This document shows positions 34,326 to 43,297 of a stretch of DNA of 64,000 bases, in pieces. Source of the stretch: Sphingopyxis macrogoltabida. GTDB taxonomy: Bacteria; Pseudomonadota; Alphaproteobacteria; Sphingomonadales; Sphingomonadaceae. A model generated the notes under the pieces. That model was not told the origin of the DNA, made no database searches, and saw only the letters and a program-made list of their open reading frames with translations. The position numbers were made by a program, and so were the translations under genes. The stretch is taken from contig NZ_CP012700.1 in assembly GCF_001307295.1 (NCBI RefSeq), positions 499,001-563,000 of the forward strand, in the 5' to 3' direction. Positions within the stretch are counted from its first letter, which is position 1. Each line of letters opens with the position of its first letter.

Positions 34326-34799
34326 CTACAGCATATATTTCATCCTGATCGACTGGCGCATATCGCCCGCCACGGCGAAGCTCGCCGATTTGAAGCTGGG
34401 CGGGCCGACGGTGATCGTCGGGTTGCGCGAAAAGCCGAAGCCTTCCTTGGGCAGGAAGATCGCGACGTCCATCTTGTCGTTGCTGTTTTCGTCATGGACG
34501 ACGGCAATCGCATAGGTGCCCGCCTTGGGCGCGTGCATGACGAAGTCGCCCGCGTCGGCGGCCTTCACTGCCATGCGCACCGAGCCCACGTCCTTGCTGC
34601 AATCGGGAAAGGCCTTGGGATTGGTGGTCAGGCAGACGAGGAGCTGCCCTTTCATGCTGCGCAGGCCGGTGACGCTGACCTCAACTGTCGGCGGCGGGGC
34701 GCTCGCGGCGGCGGTGAGCAGCGTCAAGGCTGCCCCCGAAGCCGCCCAGCCCGATATCCGTGCGGCACGCCTTGTCCCAGAAGCGGAAATAGAGACCAT
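34326..34799 (-). CDS. DUF2141 exported protein
   Basis: The 157-residue product has an export signal (WAASGAALTLLTAAASA) and a DUF2141 immunoglobulin-like domain: VEVSVTGLRSMKGQLLVCL, TYAIAVVHDENSNDKMD, FLPKEGFGFSRNP. Function of the family is unknown; it often sits near carotenoid or hydroxylase genes in sphingomonads. With ATG 34799 it overlaps the upstream hydroxylase by 119 bases in another frame. No later ATG preserves the signal peptide. Confidence 0.82.
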   Translation of the reverse strand: MVSISASGTRRAARISGWAASGAALTLLTAAASAPPPTVEVSVTGLRSMKGQLLVCLTTNPKAFPDCSKDVGSVRMAVKAADAGDFVMHAPKAGTYAIAVVHDENSNDKMDVAIFLPKEGFGFSRNPTITVGPPSFKSASFAVAGDMRQSIRMKYML

Positions 34800-35451
34800 A
34801 ATTCCCCCGGTAGACGGCGTGATGCCGTTCGTGGTGGGTCGCGGTTATCAGCCAGCGGCCCGCGGGTCCATGGACAAGCGCGCGCGGGAACATCTCCCAC
34901 CCCATATGATTGCCCACCCCCATCAGCGTCATGATCGCAAGGACGAGGCCGAGCATGGCGACATGGATCGGGATCAGGAAGACGAGCGCCGGGATGACGA
35001 CCGCGCCGGTGACCGCTTCGAGCGGATGAAAGCTCATCGCCGCCCATGCGGTCGGCGGGCGGCTGTCGTGGTGGACGCTGTGCGCAAGGCGGAACAGGGC
35101 GGGACGATGCATCCAGCGGTGGGTCCAGTAGAACCATGTGTCGTGGATAAGCAGATAGGCGAAGAGGCTGACGGGCAGGTACCAGAGCGGCAAGGCATTC
35201 CAGTCGCTGTAGATGCGCGTCCAGCCATGCGCCTGCCAGCCCCAGGCGACGATACCGGCAGGAATGCCGTAGATGGCGGCGCTCGCAAGACTCCAGCCGA
35301 TCTCGCGCCGCATCTGCTTTTCGAGGCCGCGATAGAGGCCGGGGTGCTTCAGCCGCGTCGCCAGCGCGAAGCCGCCGCTGCTGATCAGATAGCGGACGCC
35401 GACGATCGCCGTCATCGCCAGGGCGGAATAAAGGATCGGCCAACCGGTCAC
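34681..35451 (-). CDS. Fatty-acid hydroxylase / sterol-desaturase family membrane protein
   Basis: The 256-residue membrane protein has the three His clusters of the di-iron family: HDTWFYWTHRWMH (about residue 103), HSVHHDS (about 124) and HHERHH (about 205). These enzymes hydroxylate or desaturate lipids using O2. Next to crtY a carotenoid-modifying role is possible, but it is longer than CrtZ-type beta-carotene hydroxylases and I do not assign one. The last 25 residues (Ala/Arg-rich) lie in the overlap with DUF2141 and look non-conserved. It diverges from crtY. Confidence 0.85.
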   Translation of the reverse strand: MTGWPILYSALAMTAIVGVRYLISSGGFALATRLKHPGLYRGLEKQMRREIGWSLASAAIYGIPAGIVAWGWQAHGWTRIYSDWNALPLWYLPVSLFAYLLIHDTWFYWTHRWMHRPALFRLAHSVHHDSRPPTAWAAMSFHPLEAVTGAVVIPALVFLIPIHVAMLGLVLAIMTLMGVGNHMGWEMFPRALVHGPAGRWLITATHHERHHAVYRGNYGLYFRFWDKACRTDIGLGGFGGSLDAAHRRRERPAADS

Positions 35452-35525
35452 GGTGGAAGGCTAGCCGCTTCACGGCGCGTTGCAATGGCTTTGCACCGGC
35501 GCGCGCGGACGGCTAGGGCTGTGCC

Positions 35526-36683
35526 ATGGCGGCGAAGGATCTGGGCAAATGCGACATCGCGATCGTCGGCGGCGGGCTCGCCGGCGGGCTCGCGGCGCTG
35601 GCGCTCGCTGCGAAGCGCCCCGACCTCGACGTGCGGCTGGTCGAGCCGGGGCCGATCGGCGGCAACCATGTCTGGTCCTTCTTCGACAGCGACATTGCGA
35701 AAAAGCATCGCTGGCTGGTCGCGCCGCTGGTGCGTTACCATTGGGACAAATATGGCGTCATTTTCCCCGCGCATCGCCGCACGCTGCGGATGGGATATAA
35801 AAGCATCACCGGCGAGGCGCTGGCCGAGGCGGTCGCGGCGGCGCTGCCCGAGGATCATATCATCGCCGAAAAGGCGAAGCATGTCGCGCCCGACCATGTG
35901 TTGCTGGCGCGCGGCGGGCGATTGTCGGCGCGCCATGTCCTCGATGCGCGCGGCGCGGTGAAGAACCCGTCGTTCGATTGCGGCTGGCAGAAATTCGTCG
36001 GACAGGCGCTGACCATCGCGGGCGGGCACGGCGTCGACCGGCCTGTGGTGATGGACGCCGGGGTCGAGCAGGTCGACGGCTATCGCTTTATTTATCTGCT
36101 GCCCTTCGACGCCGAGACCTTGTTCGTCGAGGATACTTATTACAGCGATGGCGGCGATCTCGACGTCGCGGCGATTCGTGATCGCATCGCGGATTATGCC
36201 GCGGCGCGGCAATGGCAGGTGACGGCAGTGACCCGTGAGGAAACGGGTGTTTTGCCGGTGGTGATCGGCGGCGATTTCGATCGTCTGTGGCCCCAATCCG
36301 ACCGCACCGCGCGGATCGGGACGCGCGCGGGGAGCTTTCATGCGACGACCGGCTATTCGCTGCCCGATGCCGTACGGACCGCGGCGGCGCTGCCCGAACT
36401 CGCCGACCGCCGCGATCTGGTCGCGGTGCTCCGCGCCCGCGCCGCGGCCTCGTGGCGGCGCCAGCGCTTCTATCGCATGCTCGGCGCGATGCTGTTCCGC
36501 GCTGCCGAACCCGACGAGCGCTATCGCATCTTCCAGCGTTTCTACCGCCTGCCATCGGGCCTGATCGCGCGCTTCTATGCCGGGCAGTCGCGGACGGCCG
36601 ACAAGCTGCGCATCCTGTCGGGCAAGCCGCCGGTGCCGGTCGGCCGTGCGCTCGCGGCGCTGCGGCGTTTCGACTGGAAATGA
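35526..36683 (+). CDS. crtY: Lycopene beta-cyclase
   Basis: The 385-residue flavoprotein has an N-terminal dinucleotide fold (CDIAIVGGGLAGGLAALAL). CrtY motifs are GGNHVWSFF (about residue 45), FIYLLPFDAETLFVEDTYY (about 185), and a C-terminal segment with FYRMLGAMLFRAAEP, then RFYRLP and ARFYAG. It closes both ends of lycopene to beta-carotene. The stop overlaps crtI (ATGA), so both are translated together. It diverges from the hydroxylase gene at 35451. Confidence 0.95.
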   Translation: MAAKDLGKCDIAIVGGGLAGGLAALALAAKRPDLDVRLVEPGPIGGNHVWSFFDSDIAKKHRWLVAPLVRYHWDKYGVIFPAHRRTLRMGYKSITGEALAEAVAAALPEDHIIAEKAKHVAPDHVLLARGGRLSARHVLDARGAVKNPSFDCGWQKFVGQALTIAGGHGVDRPVVMDAGVEQVDGYRFIYLLPFDAETLFVEDTYYSDGGDLDVAAIRDRIADYAAARQWQVTAVTREETGVLPVVIGGDFDRLWPQSDRTARIGTRAGSFHATTGYSLPDAVRTAAALPELADRRDLVAVLRARAAASWRRQRFYRMLGAMLFRAAEPDERYRIFQRFYRLPSGLIARFYAGQSRTADKLRILSGKPPVPVGRALAALRRFDWK

Positions 36684-38155
36684 CGCGCCGCGCCATCGTG
36701 ATCGGCGCCGGGTTCGGCGGCCTCGCGCTCGCGATCCGGCTGCAATCGGCCGGAGTCGCGACCACGGTGGTCGAAGCGCGCGACAAGCCCGGCGGCCGGG
36801 CCTATCACTGGGTGAAGGACGGCTTTACCTTCGATGCGGGGCCGACGGTGGTCACCGACCCGCCGTGCCTTCGCGAACTGTGGGCGCTCTCCGGGCAGGA
36901 TATGGCGGCCGACGTCGAGCTTGTCCCCGTGATGCCCTTCTATCGGCTCAACTGGCCCGACGGGACGAATTTCGATTATTCGAACGACGAGGCGGCGCTC
37001 CGCGCCGAGATCGCGAAGCTCTGCCCTGCTGACGTCGAGGGCTATGACCGCTTCCTCGATTATTCGCGCGGCGTCTACGAGCAGGGCTATGTAAAGCTCG
37101 GCGCGGTCGCCTTCCTAGACTTCGCGTCGATGATCAAGGCGGCGCCGGCGCTGATGAAATATCGGGCGTGGCGCAGCGTCTATGGGGTCGTGTCCTCCTA
37201 TGTGAAGGACGAGCGGCTGCGGCAGGCGCTGTCGTTCCACACGCTGCTCGTCGGCGGCAATCCGATGACGACAAGCGCGATCTATGCGCTGATCCACACG
37301 ATCGAGAAGCAGGGCGGCGTGTGGTTCGCGCGCGGCGGCACCAATGCGCTGGTCGGCGCTATGGTGCGGCTGTTCGAGCGGCTGGGTGGGACGTTGCGGC
37401 TCGGCGACCCGGTCGTGACGATCGCAACCGCGAGCGACCGCGCGACGGGCGTCGCGACGCAAAGCGGCTGGCACGGCGAGGCCGATATGATCGCGTGCAA
37501 CGGCGACCTGATGCACAGCTACCGCGACCTGCTCGATCACTCGCGCGGGTCCAAGGTCGCGCGCGGCCTGTCGCGCAAGCGCTGGTCGCCGTCGCTGTTC
37601 GTCGTCCATTTCGGGGTGAAGGGCGAATATCCCGATATCGCGCACCACAGCATATTGTTCGGGCCGCGCTACAAGGGGCTGCTCGACGACATCTACCGGG
37701 GCGGCGTTATCCCCGACGACTTCTCGCTCTATCTCCATCATCCGAGCATCACCGATCCCGGCATGGCGCCGCCGGGGCACGAAACCTTTTATGCACTCGC
37801 GCCGGTCGCGCATCTCGGCAAGGCGGCGGCGGACTGGGACGGTGCGTTCGGTGAGCGCTTTGCCGCCGCGATCCTCGCGGAGGTCGAGCGGCGCGTGCTG
37901 CCGGGGCTGCGCGCCAATCTCGTCACCCGCTTCCATTACACGCCCGCCGATTTCGGCCGCGACCTGTCGGCGCATCTGGGGAGCGCGTTCAGCCTCGAAC
38001 CCCTGCTGTGGCAGAGTGCCTGGTTTCGCGCCCACAACCGCGACGACGATATTTCGAACCTTTACTTCGTCGGCGCGGGGACGCATCCGGGCGCGGGTAT
38101 CCCGGGGGTCGTCGGCAGCGCGAAGGCGACGGCTCAATTGATGTTGGACCAATAA
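36680..38155 (+). CDS. crtI: Phytoene desaturase
   Basis: The 491-residue protein has the FAD fold AIVIGAGFGGLALAIRL, PGGRAYHW and FDAGPTVVTDP near the N-terminus. The C-terminal CrtI signature is LYFVGAGTHPGAGIPGVVGS (about residue 460). It converts phytoene to lycopene in four desaturation steps. The start is embedded in the crtY stop. A palindromic repeat follows before the LOG gene. Confidence 0.97.
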   Translation: MTRRAIVIGAGFGGLALAIRLQSAGVATTVVEARDKPGGRAYHWVKDGFTFDAGPTVVTDPPCLRELWALSGQDMAADVELVPVMPFYRLNWPDGTNFDYSNDEAALRAEIAKLCPADVEGYDRFLDYSRGVYEQGYVKLGAVAFLDFASMIKAAPALMKYRAWRSVYGVVSSYVKDERLRQALSFHTLLVGGNPMTTSAIYALIHTIEKQGGVWFARGGTNALVGAMVRLFERLGGTLRLGDPVVTIATASDRATGVATQSGWHGEADMIACNGDLMHSYRDLLDHSRGSKVARGLSRKRWSPSLFVVHFGVKGEYPDIAHHSILFGPRYKGLLDDIYRGGVIPDDFSLYLHHPSITDPGMAPPGHETFYALAPVAHLGKAAADWDGAFGERFAAAILAEVERRVLPGLRANLVTRFHYTPADFGRDLSAHLGSAFSLEPLLWQSAWFRAHNRDDDISNLYFVGAGTHPGAGIPGVVGSAKATAQLMLDQ

Positions 38156-38163
38156 TTCCGCTC

Positions 38164-38233
38164 GCATCGAGCGAAGTCGAGATGCCCATCGGGCTTGTCG
38201 CCATGACGATGGGTGTCTCGACTTCGCTCGACA
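38164..38233. repeat. Imperfect inverted repeat (type C) after crtI
   Basis: GCATCGAGCGAAGTCGAGAT at the left and its imperfect reverse complement ending TCGACTTCGCTCGACAC at the right form arms of about 27 bp around a short centre. In RNA it gives a long hairpin between crtI and the LOG gene. The style is that of REP-like repeats dispersed in sphingomonad genomes; no second copy is seen in this window. Confidence 0.65.
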
Positions 38234-38253
38234 CGAACGCGTAAGGGGAGTTT

Positions 38254-38835
38254 ATGAAACGCCTTGCCGTCTATTGCGGATCCGCGAGCCCCGAGGATCC
38301 CGTTTATCTCGAGACCGCGCGCCACGTCGGCCGGACGCTTGCCGCGCGGGGGATCGGCGTCGTCTATGGCGGCGGCCGGTTGGGGCTGATGGGGGCGGTC
38401 GCCGATAGTGCCCTGGAGGCGGGCGGCGAGGTGATCGGGATCATCCCCGACGCGCTCGTAGGTGCCGAGGTTGCGCATCGCGGCTGCACCGAATTGCATG
38501 TCGTTTCGGGGATGCACGAACGCAAGCGCATGTTCACGGACCTGTCGGACGGCTTCCTGACCATTCCCGGCGGGGTCGGGACGATGGACGAATTGTGGGA
38601 AGCGATCAGCTGGGCGCAGCTTGGCTATCACAACAAGCCGGTCGGGCTGCTCAACACCGCGGGTTTCTATAATGACCTCATCGCCTTCAACCGCAAGATG
38701 ATCGATGTCGGCTTCGTCCGCGCCGCGCATGCCGGGATCATGATCGTCGATGCGGGGCTCGACGAACTGCTCGCCAAGATGGCGGCGTACGAGCCCCATG
38801 CGCCGATTTTTGCGATGAAGGCCGACGATCTTTAA
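38254..38835 (+). CDS. LOG-family nucleoside 5'-monophosphate phosphoribohydrolase
   Basis: The 193-residue protein contains VYCGSASPEDPVY, VVYGGGRLGLMG, the catalytic GMHERKRMF and PGGVGTMDELWE (about residue 108), all diagnostic of the LOG/YvdD type. Members cleave cytokinin ribotides or AMP to the free base and ribose phosphate. A good GGGGAG site precedes the ATG. It lies between crtI and crtB, and its stop overlaps the crtB start (TAATG). Confidence 0.93.
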   Translation: MKRLAVYCGSASPEDPVYLETARHVGRTLAARGIGVVYGGGRLGLMGAVADSALEAGGEVIGIIPDALVGAEVAHRGCTELHVVSGMHERKRMFTDLSDGFLTIPGGVGTMDELWEAISWAQLGYHNKPVGLLNTAGFYNDLIAFNRKMIDVGFVRAAHAGIMIVDAGLDELLAKMAAYEPHAPIFAMKADDL

Positions 38836-39785
38836 TGGCTGAAGCGGGGGCCTATGACGCGCACGCCCTCCACGGTTTCGCGCACGACAGTATCGCGCGC
38901 GGATCGAAAAGTTTCGCGCTCGCCAGCCAGCTCTTCGACCGCGAAACGCGCGAGCGGGTGTGGCTGCTCTATGCCTGGTGCCGTGCCGCCGACGATCTGA
39001 CCGATGGGCAGGACCATGGCGGCGCGATGAAGCCGGGGCATGATCCGGTGGCGGCGGTCGCGCATATCCGCGCGCAGACCGACCGGGTTTTCGCGGGCGA
39101 GCCGACGGGCGAAGCCGCCTTCGATGCGCTCGGCCTGCTGCTGACCGAAGTCGATATCCCGCGCGGGGTGATCGACGATATCATCGCCGGCTTCGAACTC
39201 GATGCGCAGGACTGGCGGCCGCGCAGCGAGAGCGACCTGCTCCGTTACAGCTATCATGTCGCGGGCGCGGTCGGCGTCGCGATGGCGCTCGTCATGGGCA
39301 TCGACCCCGCCGACGAAACGACGCTCGACCGGGCGTCCGACCTCGGGATCGCGTTCCAGCTTGCGAATATCGCCCGCGATGTCGCCGAGGATGCCGCAGC
39401 CGACCGCTGCTACCTGCCCGTCGAGTGGATGGTCGAACTGGACATTCCGCCGGGCCAGCATATGCACCCTGCCTTTCGTCCGCGGCTGTCGGTGATGGCC
39501 AAATGGCTCGCCGAAATGGCCGAGGAATATGAGGCATCGGCGCGCTGGGGCGCCCGCAAACTGCCGCCGCGCAGTCGCTGGGCGGTGCTCGCCGCCGCGG
39601 GCATTTACGGCGATATCGCCCGCGAGGTGCGCGCGCGCGGCGATCATGCGTGGGACCACCGCGCCGCGAGCTCGCTTGCCGCTAAATTGGGCTGGGTCGC
39701 GCGCGCTGGCTGGTCGGTGCTGCGCCGTCCCCCGCAGCGCCGGATCAGCCGCGACGGGTTGTGGACGCGGCCGCGGCAGGCATGA
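38835..39785 (+). CDS. crtB: Phytoene synthase
   Basis: This 316-residue squalene/phytoene synthase family protein has the first Asp-rich motif in WCRAADDLTDG (about residue 53) and the second in LANIARDVAEDA (about 180), with YSYHVAGAVG between them. It condenses two geranylgeranyl diphosphates to phytoene, the first committed carotenoid step. It is separated from crtI by LOG, and both ends overlap neighbouring genes, so crtB is co-translated with LOG and pnuC. Confidence 0.96.
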   Translation: MAEAGAYDAHALHGFAHDSIARGSKSFALASQLFDRETRERVWLLYAWCRAADDLTDGQDHGGAMKPGHDPVAAVAHIRAQTDRVFAGEPTGEAAFDALGLLLTEVDIPRGVIDDIIAGFELDAQDWRPRSESDLLRYSYHVAGAVGVAMALVMGIDPADETTLDRASDLGIAFQLANIARDVAEDAAADRCYLPVEWMVELDIPPGQHMHPAFRPRLSVMAKWLAEMAEEYEASARWGARKLPPRSRWAVLAAAGIYGDIAREVRARGDHAWDHRAASSLAAKLGWVARAGWSVLRRPPQRRISRDGLWTRPRQA

Positions 39786-40351
39786 GCCAACTCGAATGGA
39801 TCGCCGCGGCGCTGGTGCTGATCAACGTCGCGCTGGTCGCGTTGCGCAACGTCTGGAACTATCCGTTCGCGCTGGTTGCGGTGAGCCTTTATGCCGTCGT
39901 TTTCTATGAAGCGCGGCTTTACAGCGACATGCTGCTGCAGGGCTTTTTCTTCGCGCTCAATCTATACGGCTGGGCGGCTTGGCTGCGCGCGCGCGACGAA
40001 AGCGGCGTCCCCGTCGGCTGGATGACGCAGCAGGCGCGCGCCGTCTGGGGCGCACTGACCATCGCGGCGTGGGTGGGCTGGAGCGCCATGATGCATCGCC
40101 ATACCGACGCCGCGGCGCCATGGGTGGACGGCGCCGTCGCGATGCTCAGCATTACGGCACAATGGCTGCTCGCGCGGCGCCGCGTCGAAAGCTGGTACCT
40201 GTGGATTCTTGTCGATCTGATCGCGATCCCGCTCTTCGCGTCGCGCGGCCTTTATGCGACGAGCGCGGTCTACGTCGTGCTGCTGGGTCTGTCGATCGAC
40301 GGGCTGATCCAGTGGCGCCGCGCCGCCGGGCCGCGGCGGGTAGCGGCATGA
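39782..40351 (+). CDS. pnuC: PnuC-type nicotinamide riboside transporter
   Basis: The 189-residue, seven-helix protein has PnuC features: LRNVWNYPFALVAVSLY near the N-terminus, FFFALNLYGWAAW, and ESWYLWILVDLIAIPLF. It imports nicotinamide riboside by facilitated diffusion coupled to phosphorylation. ATG 39782 overlaps crtB (ATGA), and the next gene is the matching kinase, also overlapping. Confidence 0.93.
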   Translation: MSQLEWIAAALVLINVALVALRNVWNYPFALVAVSLYAVVFYEARLYSDMLLQGFFFALNLYGWAAWLRARDESGVPVGWMTQQARAVWGALTIAAWVGWSAMMHRHTDAAAPWVDGAVAMLSITAQWLLARRRVESWYLWILVDLIAIPLFASRGLYATSAVYVVLLGLSIDGLIQWRRAAGPRRVAA

Positions 40352-40869
40352 CGCGGCATATCTGCCTGCACGGCGCCGAAAGTACCGGCAAGTCGACGCT
40401 TGCGCCGCGTCTCGCCGCGCGGCTGGGCGGCTTGGTCGTTCCCGAATATGGCCGCGCCTACAGCGAAGCCAATGGCACCGATTTCGACGCGGCCGACCTG
40501 CTCGCGATTTTCGAAGGGCACATCGCGGCGACGGGGGCGGCGATGGCGAGCGATCCCGCCTGGCTCGTCTCGGACACCGATCCGCTGATGACGCAGGCAT
40601 GGGCGATCATGCTGCTTGGGCAACGCTTGCCGCGGATCGATGCGTGGAGCGCGGTAGCGGATCTCTATCTCGTACCGGCAATGGATCTGCCGTGGGAAGA
40701 GGACGGCACGCGCCTGTTCGGTAGCGACCTCGCCCGGCGGCAGTTCATGGAGGTCGCGATCGGCGAGCTCGATCGGCGGCGACTGGCATGGGCATGGGTA
40801 GAGGGTGAAGGCGACGCGCGGCTCGACAGCGCGCTCGCGGCAATTCAGGCGGCCGGGCTGACCGAATAG
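40348..40869 (+). CDS. NadR-like ribosylnicotinamide kinase (AAA_28 ATPase)
   Basis: The 173-residue P-loop kinase has Walker A in HGAESTGKSTLAPRLA at the N-terminus, VPEYGRAY (about residue 33) and WLVSDTDPLMTQAW (about 72), as in the kinase domain of NadR. It lacks the NMN adenylyltransferase and HTH domains of enterobacterial NadR. It would trap imported nicotinamide riboside as NMN. The 3' end overlaps the convergent acyl-CoA synthetase gene by 25 bases. Confidence 0.88.
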   Translation: MTRHICLHGAESTGKSTLAPRLAARLGGLVVPEYGRAYSEANGTDFDAADLLAIFEGHIAATGAAMASDPAWLVSDTDPLMTQAWAIMLLGQRLPRIDAWSAVADLYLVPAMDLPWEEDGTRLFGSDLARRQFMEVAIGELDRRRLAWAWVEGEGDARLDSALAAIQAAGLTE

Positions 40870-42389
40870 GCGTCGCGGAGTTCGCGCTTCAGGACCTTGC
40901 CGATCGGACTACGCGGCAGTTCATCGACCACGGTAATCGCGCTCAGCCGCTGCGTCTTGCCGACCTTCGCGTTGCAGTCGGCGCGCACCGCCTCGGCGTC
41001 GGCGCCTTCCCTGAGCACAACGAAGGCGACCGGCGTTTCGCCCCATTCTTCGCTCGGCATCCCGACCACCGCCGCTTCGACGACGCGGTCGTCGGCGAGC
41101 AAAATGCCTTCGAGGTCGCTCGGGAAGATGTTGAAACCGCCGGAGATGATCATGTCCTTGGCGCGGTCCATCAAGGTCAGGAAGCCGTCCTCGTCGATCC
41201 GCCCGATGTCGCCGTGGCGATAGAAGAGATTGCCGTCGGCATCATGCCAGTGCATTGCCTTGGTCGCATCCGGGCGGTTGTTATAGCCGGTCATCATCGC
41301 GGGCGAGCGGCCGACGACTTCGCCGACCGATCCTTGCGGCAGTTCGTTGCCCTCCTCGTCGATCACCTTCGCGACATGGCCCGGCGCCGGGCGGCCGACG
41401 GTGTGGAGTTTGTCGGGAAACTGGTGCGCCTCGAGGATGAACGCCGCACCGCCTTCGGTCATGCCGTAGATTTCGACGAGCCCGCCCGGCCAGCGCTTCA
41501 GCACATCGGCTTTGAGCGACGCCGGAAACGGTGCCGAGGTGCAATATTTCATGATGAAGCTGGTGAGGTCGAAGCGGCCGAAATCTTCGAGCGCCATGAT
41601 GCGACGGTACTGCACCGGCACCAGCATCGTATTGGTTGCGCGCTCGCGCTCGGCGAGTTCGAGGAAGCCGCGCGCGTCGAATTTCTTCATCAGCACGACC
41701 TGCCCGCCCGAGCCGACCGTCGGCATGAAACTCGCCATCGTCGTGTTCGAATAGAGCGGGGTCGAGAGGATCGTCACTGCGTGCGGGCCATAGGCGGGGG
41801 CGCCGCGGACGATATGCTGCCATCGCATCGCGTGGCTGTGCACAATGCCTTTGGGGGTGCCTGTAGTGCCCGACGAATAGATGATGTTGAAGCCGTCTTC
41901 GGGCAGGATTTCGACATGCACCGGCTTGGCCCCGGCGAGCGCCAGCCAGGCGTCGAGCGGGGGGCCGGCATCGCTGCCGTCCATCGCGATGCGGTCGCTC
42001 GCTGTCACGACCTGCCCTTCGAGGCTGGCCGCCGCGGCGCTGTCGAGGAACAGGTGGCGCGCGCCGGTGTCGGCGATCATCGCCGCCATCTGCTCGCCCG
42101 TCGCGCTGTTGGTGACGAGCCCCGCGACCCCGCCGGCGCGGAGTGTGCCGAGGATCACCGCCATCTGTTCGACGCTGTTGAGCCCGGCGATCGCGGTGCG
42201 GTCGCCCTTCGCAAAGCCGTCCTGCTGCAGCCGCGCGGCGACTCGGTCGGTCAATTGATCCAGTTCGGACCAGCTCAGCCGCCGCGACGGGTCGGCAGCC
42301 GCTACGGCATCGGGACGTTCCGCGGCATGGGCACGGACGAGGTCGGGCAGGGTGGCGAAGTCGCCGTCAAGCATTTCGATACTGGTCAT
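40845..42389 (-). CDS. AMP-dependent acyl-CoA synthetase/ligase
   Basis: The 514-residue adenylate-forming enzyme has the core motif IIYSSGTTGTPKGIVHSHAM (about residue 170), VEIYGMTEGGA (about 305), FYRHGDIGRIDEDGF (about 395) and the hinge/lysine region RSPIGKVLKRELRD. It activates a carboxylic acid to a CoA thioester. It is only distantly related to the synthetases at 7541 and 54380. It is monocistronic, convergent with the nadR-like gene and divergent from the regulator at 42477. Confidence 0.92.
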   Translation of the reverse strand: MTSIEMLDGDFATLPDLVRAHAAERPDAVAAADPSRRLSWSELDQLTDRVAARLQQDGFAKGDRTAIAGLNSVEQMAVILGTLRAGGVAGLVTNSATGEQMAAMIADTGARHLFLDSAAAASLEGQVVTASDRIAMDGSDAGPPLDAWLALAGAKPVHVEILPEDGFNIIYSSGTTGTPKGIVHSHAMRWQHIVRGAPAYGPHAVTILSTPLYSNTTMASFMPTVGSGGQVVLMKKFDARGFLELAERERATNTMLVPVQYRRIMALEDFGRFDLTSFIMKYCTSAPFPASLKADVLKRWPGGLVEIYGMTEGGAAFILEAHQFPDKLHTVGRPAPGHVAKVIDEEGNELPQGSVGEVVGRSPAMMTGYNNRPDATKAMHWHDADGNLFYRHGDIGRIDEDGFLTLMDRAKDMIISGGFNIFPSDLEGILLADDRVVEAAVVGMPSEEWGETPVAFVVLREGADAEAVRADCNAKVGKTQRLSAITVVDELPRSPIGKVLKRELRDAYSVSPAA

Positions 42390-42476
42390 GGCTATGGGGT
42401 AGCACAGCCGAAAGGCGGTGCAATGCCGGTGGGGCGGCGGGGCAACAAATTGTTGCGTCGACGACGGGGGATGCGG

Positions 42477-43190
42477 ATGGCATCATCGGATATTGTGGAT
42501 AGGTGCGACAGAAAGTTGCTTGTCGCCATCTATCATCCGCAGACGGAGCGGGCGGCGCTGCTCGGCGATGCGGTCGAGGCCGCGGGAATGGCGGCGCAGC
42601 TTTTGCCGCCGCATACGAACGACCTCCGTCCGTGGATTGACAGTTGTTTCGACCTGTTGCTGATCAACCCGTTCCTCGACTGGCAGGAGCCGTTCGATTT
42701 CGTCCGACTGGCGGTGTCGATCGTCGGGCGGCGGCCGCTGATCGTCGTCTCGGATCGCGATTCGCTCGACGAGCGGATGGTGGCGCTCGACGCCGGTGCC
42801 GCCGACGCGGTCGGCTGGACCGACAATCTGCCCGAAGTGGTGGCGCGGGTTGCCGGCCTGCTGCGCCGCAGCCGCATTGCGGCGGGGCAGCTTGGTGAGG
42901 GTGAATTGCGTATCGACCTGATCGACCGGCGCGTCGAGCGCGCGGGGCGGCTCATTCGCCTGCCGCTGCGCGAATATGATCTGCTGACCAATCTCGCGCG
43001 CGTGCCCGACCACCCGGTATCGCGCGATACGCTTTTGCGCGCGGTCTGGCGTATCGATTTCGATCCCGGGACCAACCGGGTCGAGGTGCATATGTCGCGG
43101 CTTCGCGCCAAGGTCGATCGAGGCTTCGACTGGCCGATGCTGCATACCGTGAAGGGCATGGGCTATGCGCTGCGCTCGCGACCCGAATAG
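42477..43190 (+). CDS. OmpR-type winged-helix regulator with degenerate receiver
   Basis: The 237-residue product has an N-terminal receiver-like half (LLVAIYHPQTERAALLGDAV..., FDLLLINPFLD, RPLIVVSDRD). It lacks the acidic pair after strand 1 and has Asn where the phosphorylated Asp is expected. The C-terminal half is a Trans_reg_C winged helix (LRIDLIDRRVERAGRLIRLP, HPVSRDTLLRAVWRI, VEVHMSRLRAKVDRG, LHTVKGMGYAL). ATG 42477 is six bases after GGGGG. No kinase gene is adjacent. It probably works without classical phosphorylation. Confidence 0.88.
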   Translation: MASSDIVDRCDRKLLVAIYHPQTERAALLGDAVEAAGMAAQLLPPHTNDLRPWIDSCFDLLLINPFLDWQEPFDFVRLAVSIVGRRPLIVVSDRDSLDERMVALDAGAADAVGWTDNLPEVVARVAGLLRRSRIAAGQLGEGELRIDLIDRRVERAGRLIRLPLREYDLLTNLARVPDHPVSRDTLLRAVWRIDFDPGTNRVEVHMSRLRAKVDRGFDWPMLHTVKGMGYALRSRPE

Positions 43191-43297
43191 ATGAAAGAAA
43201 CTGGCCGGTCGCCGCTCCCAGCTTGCTTGACCGAAAGTTTCAGGTTGCTACTGATCTCCGACATAAAGAAACCAGCGATTCCGGAGATGATGGCCAG

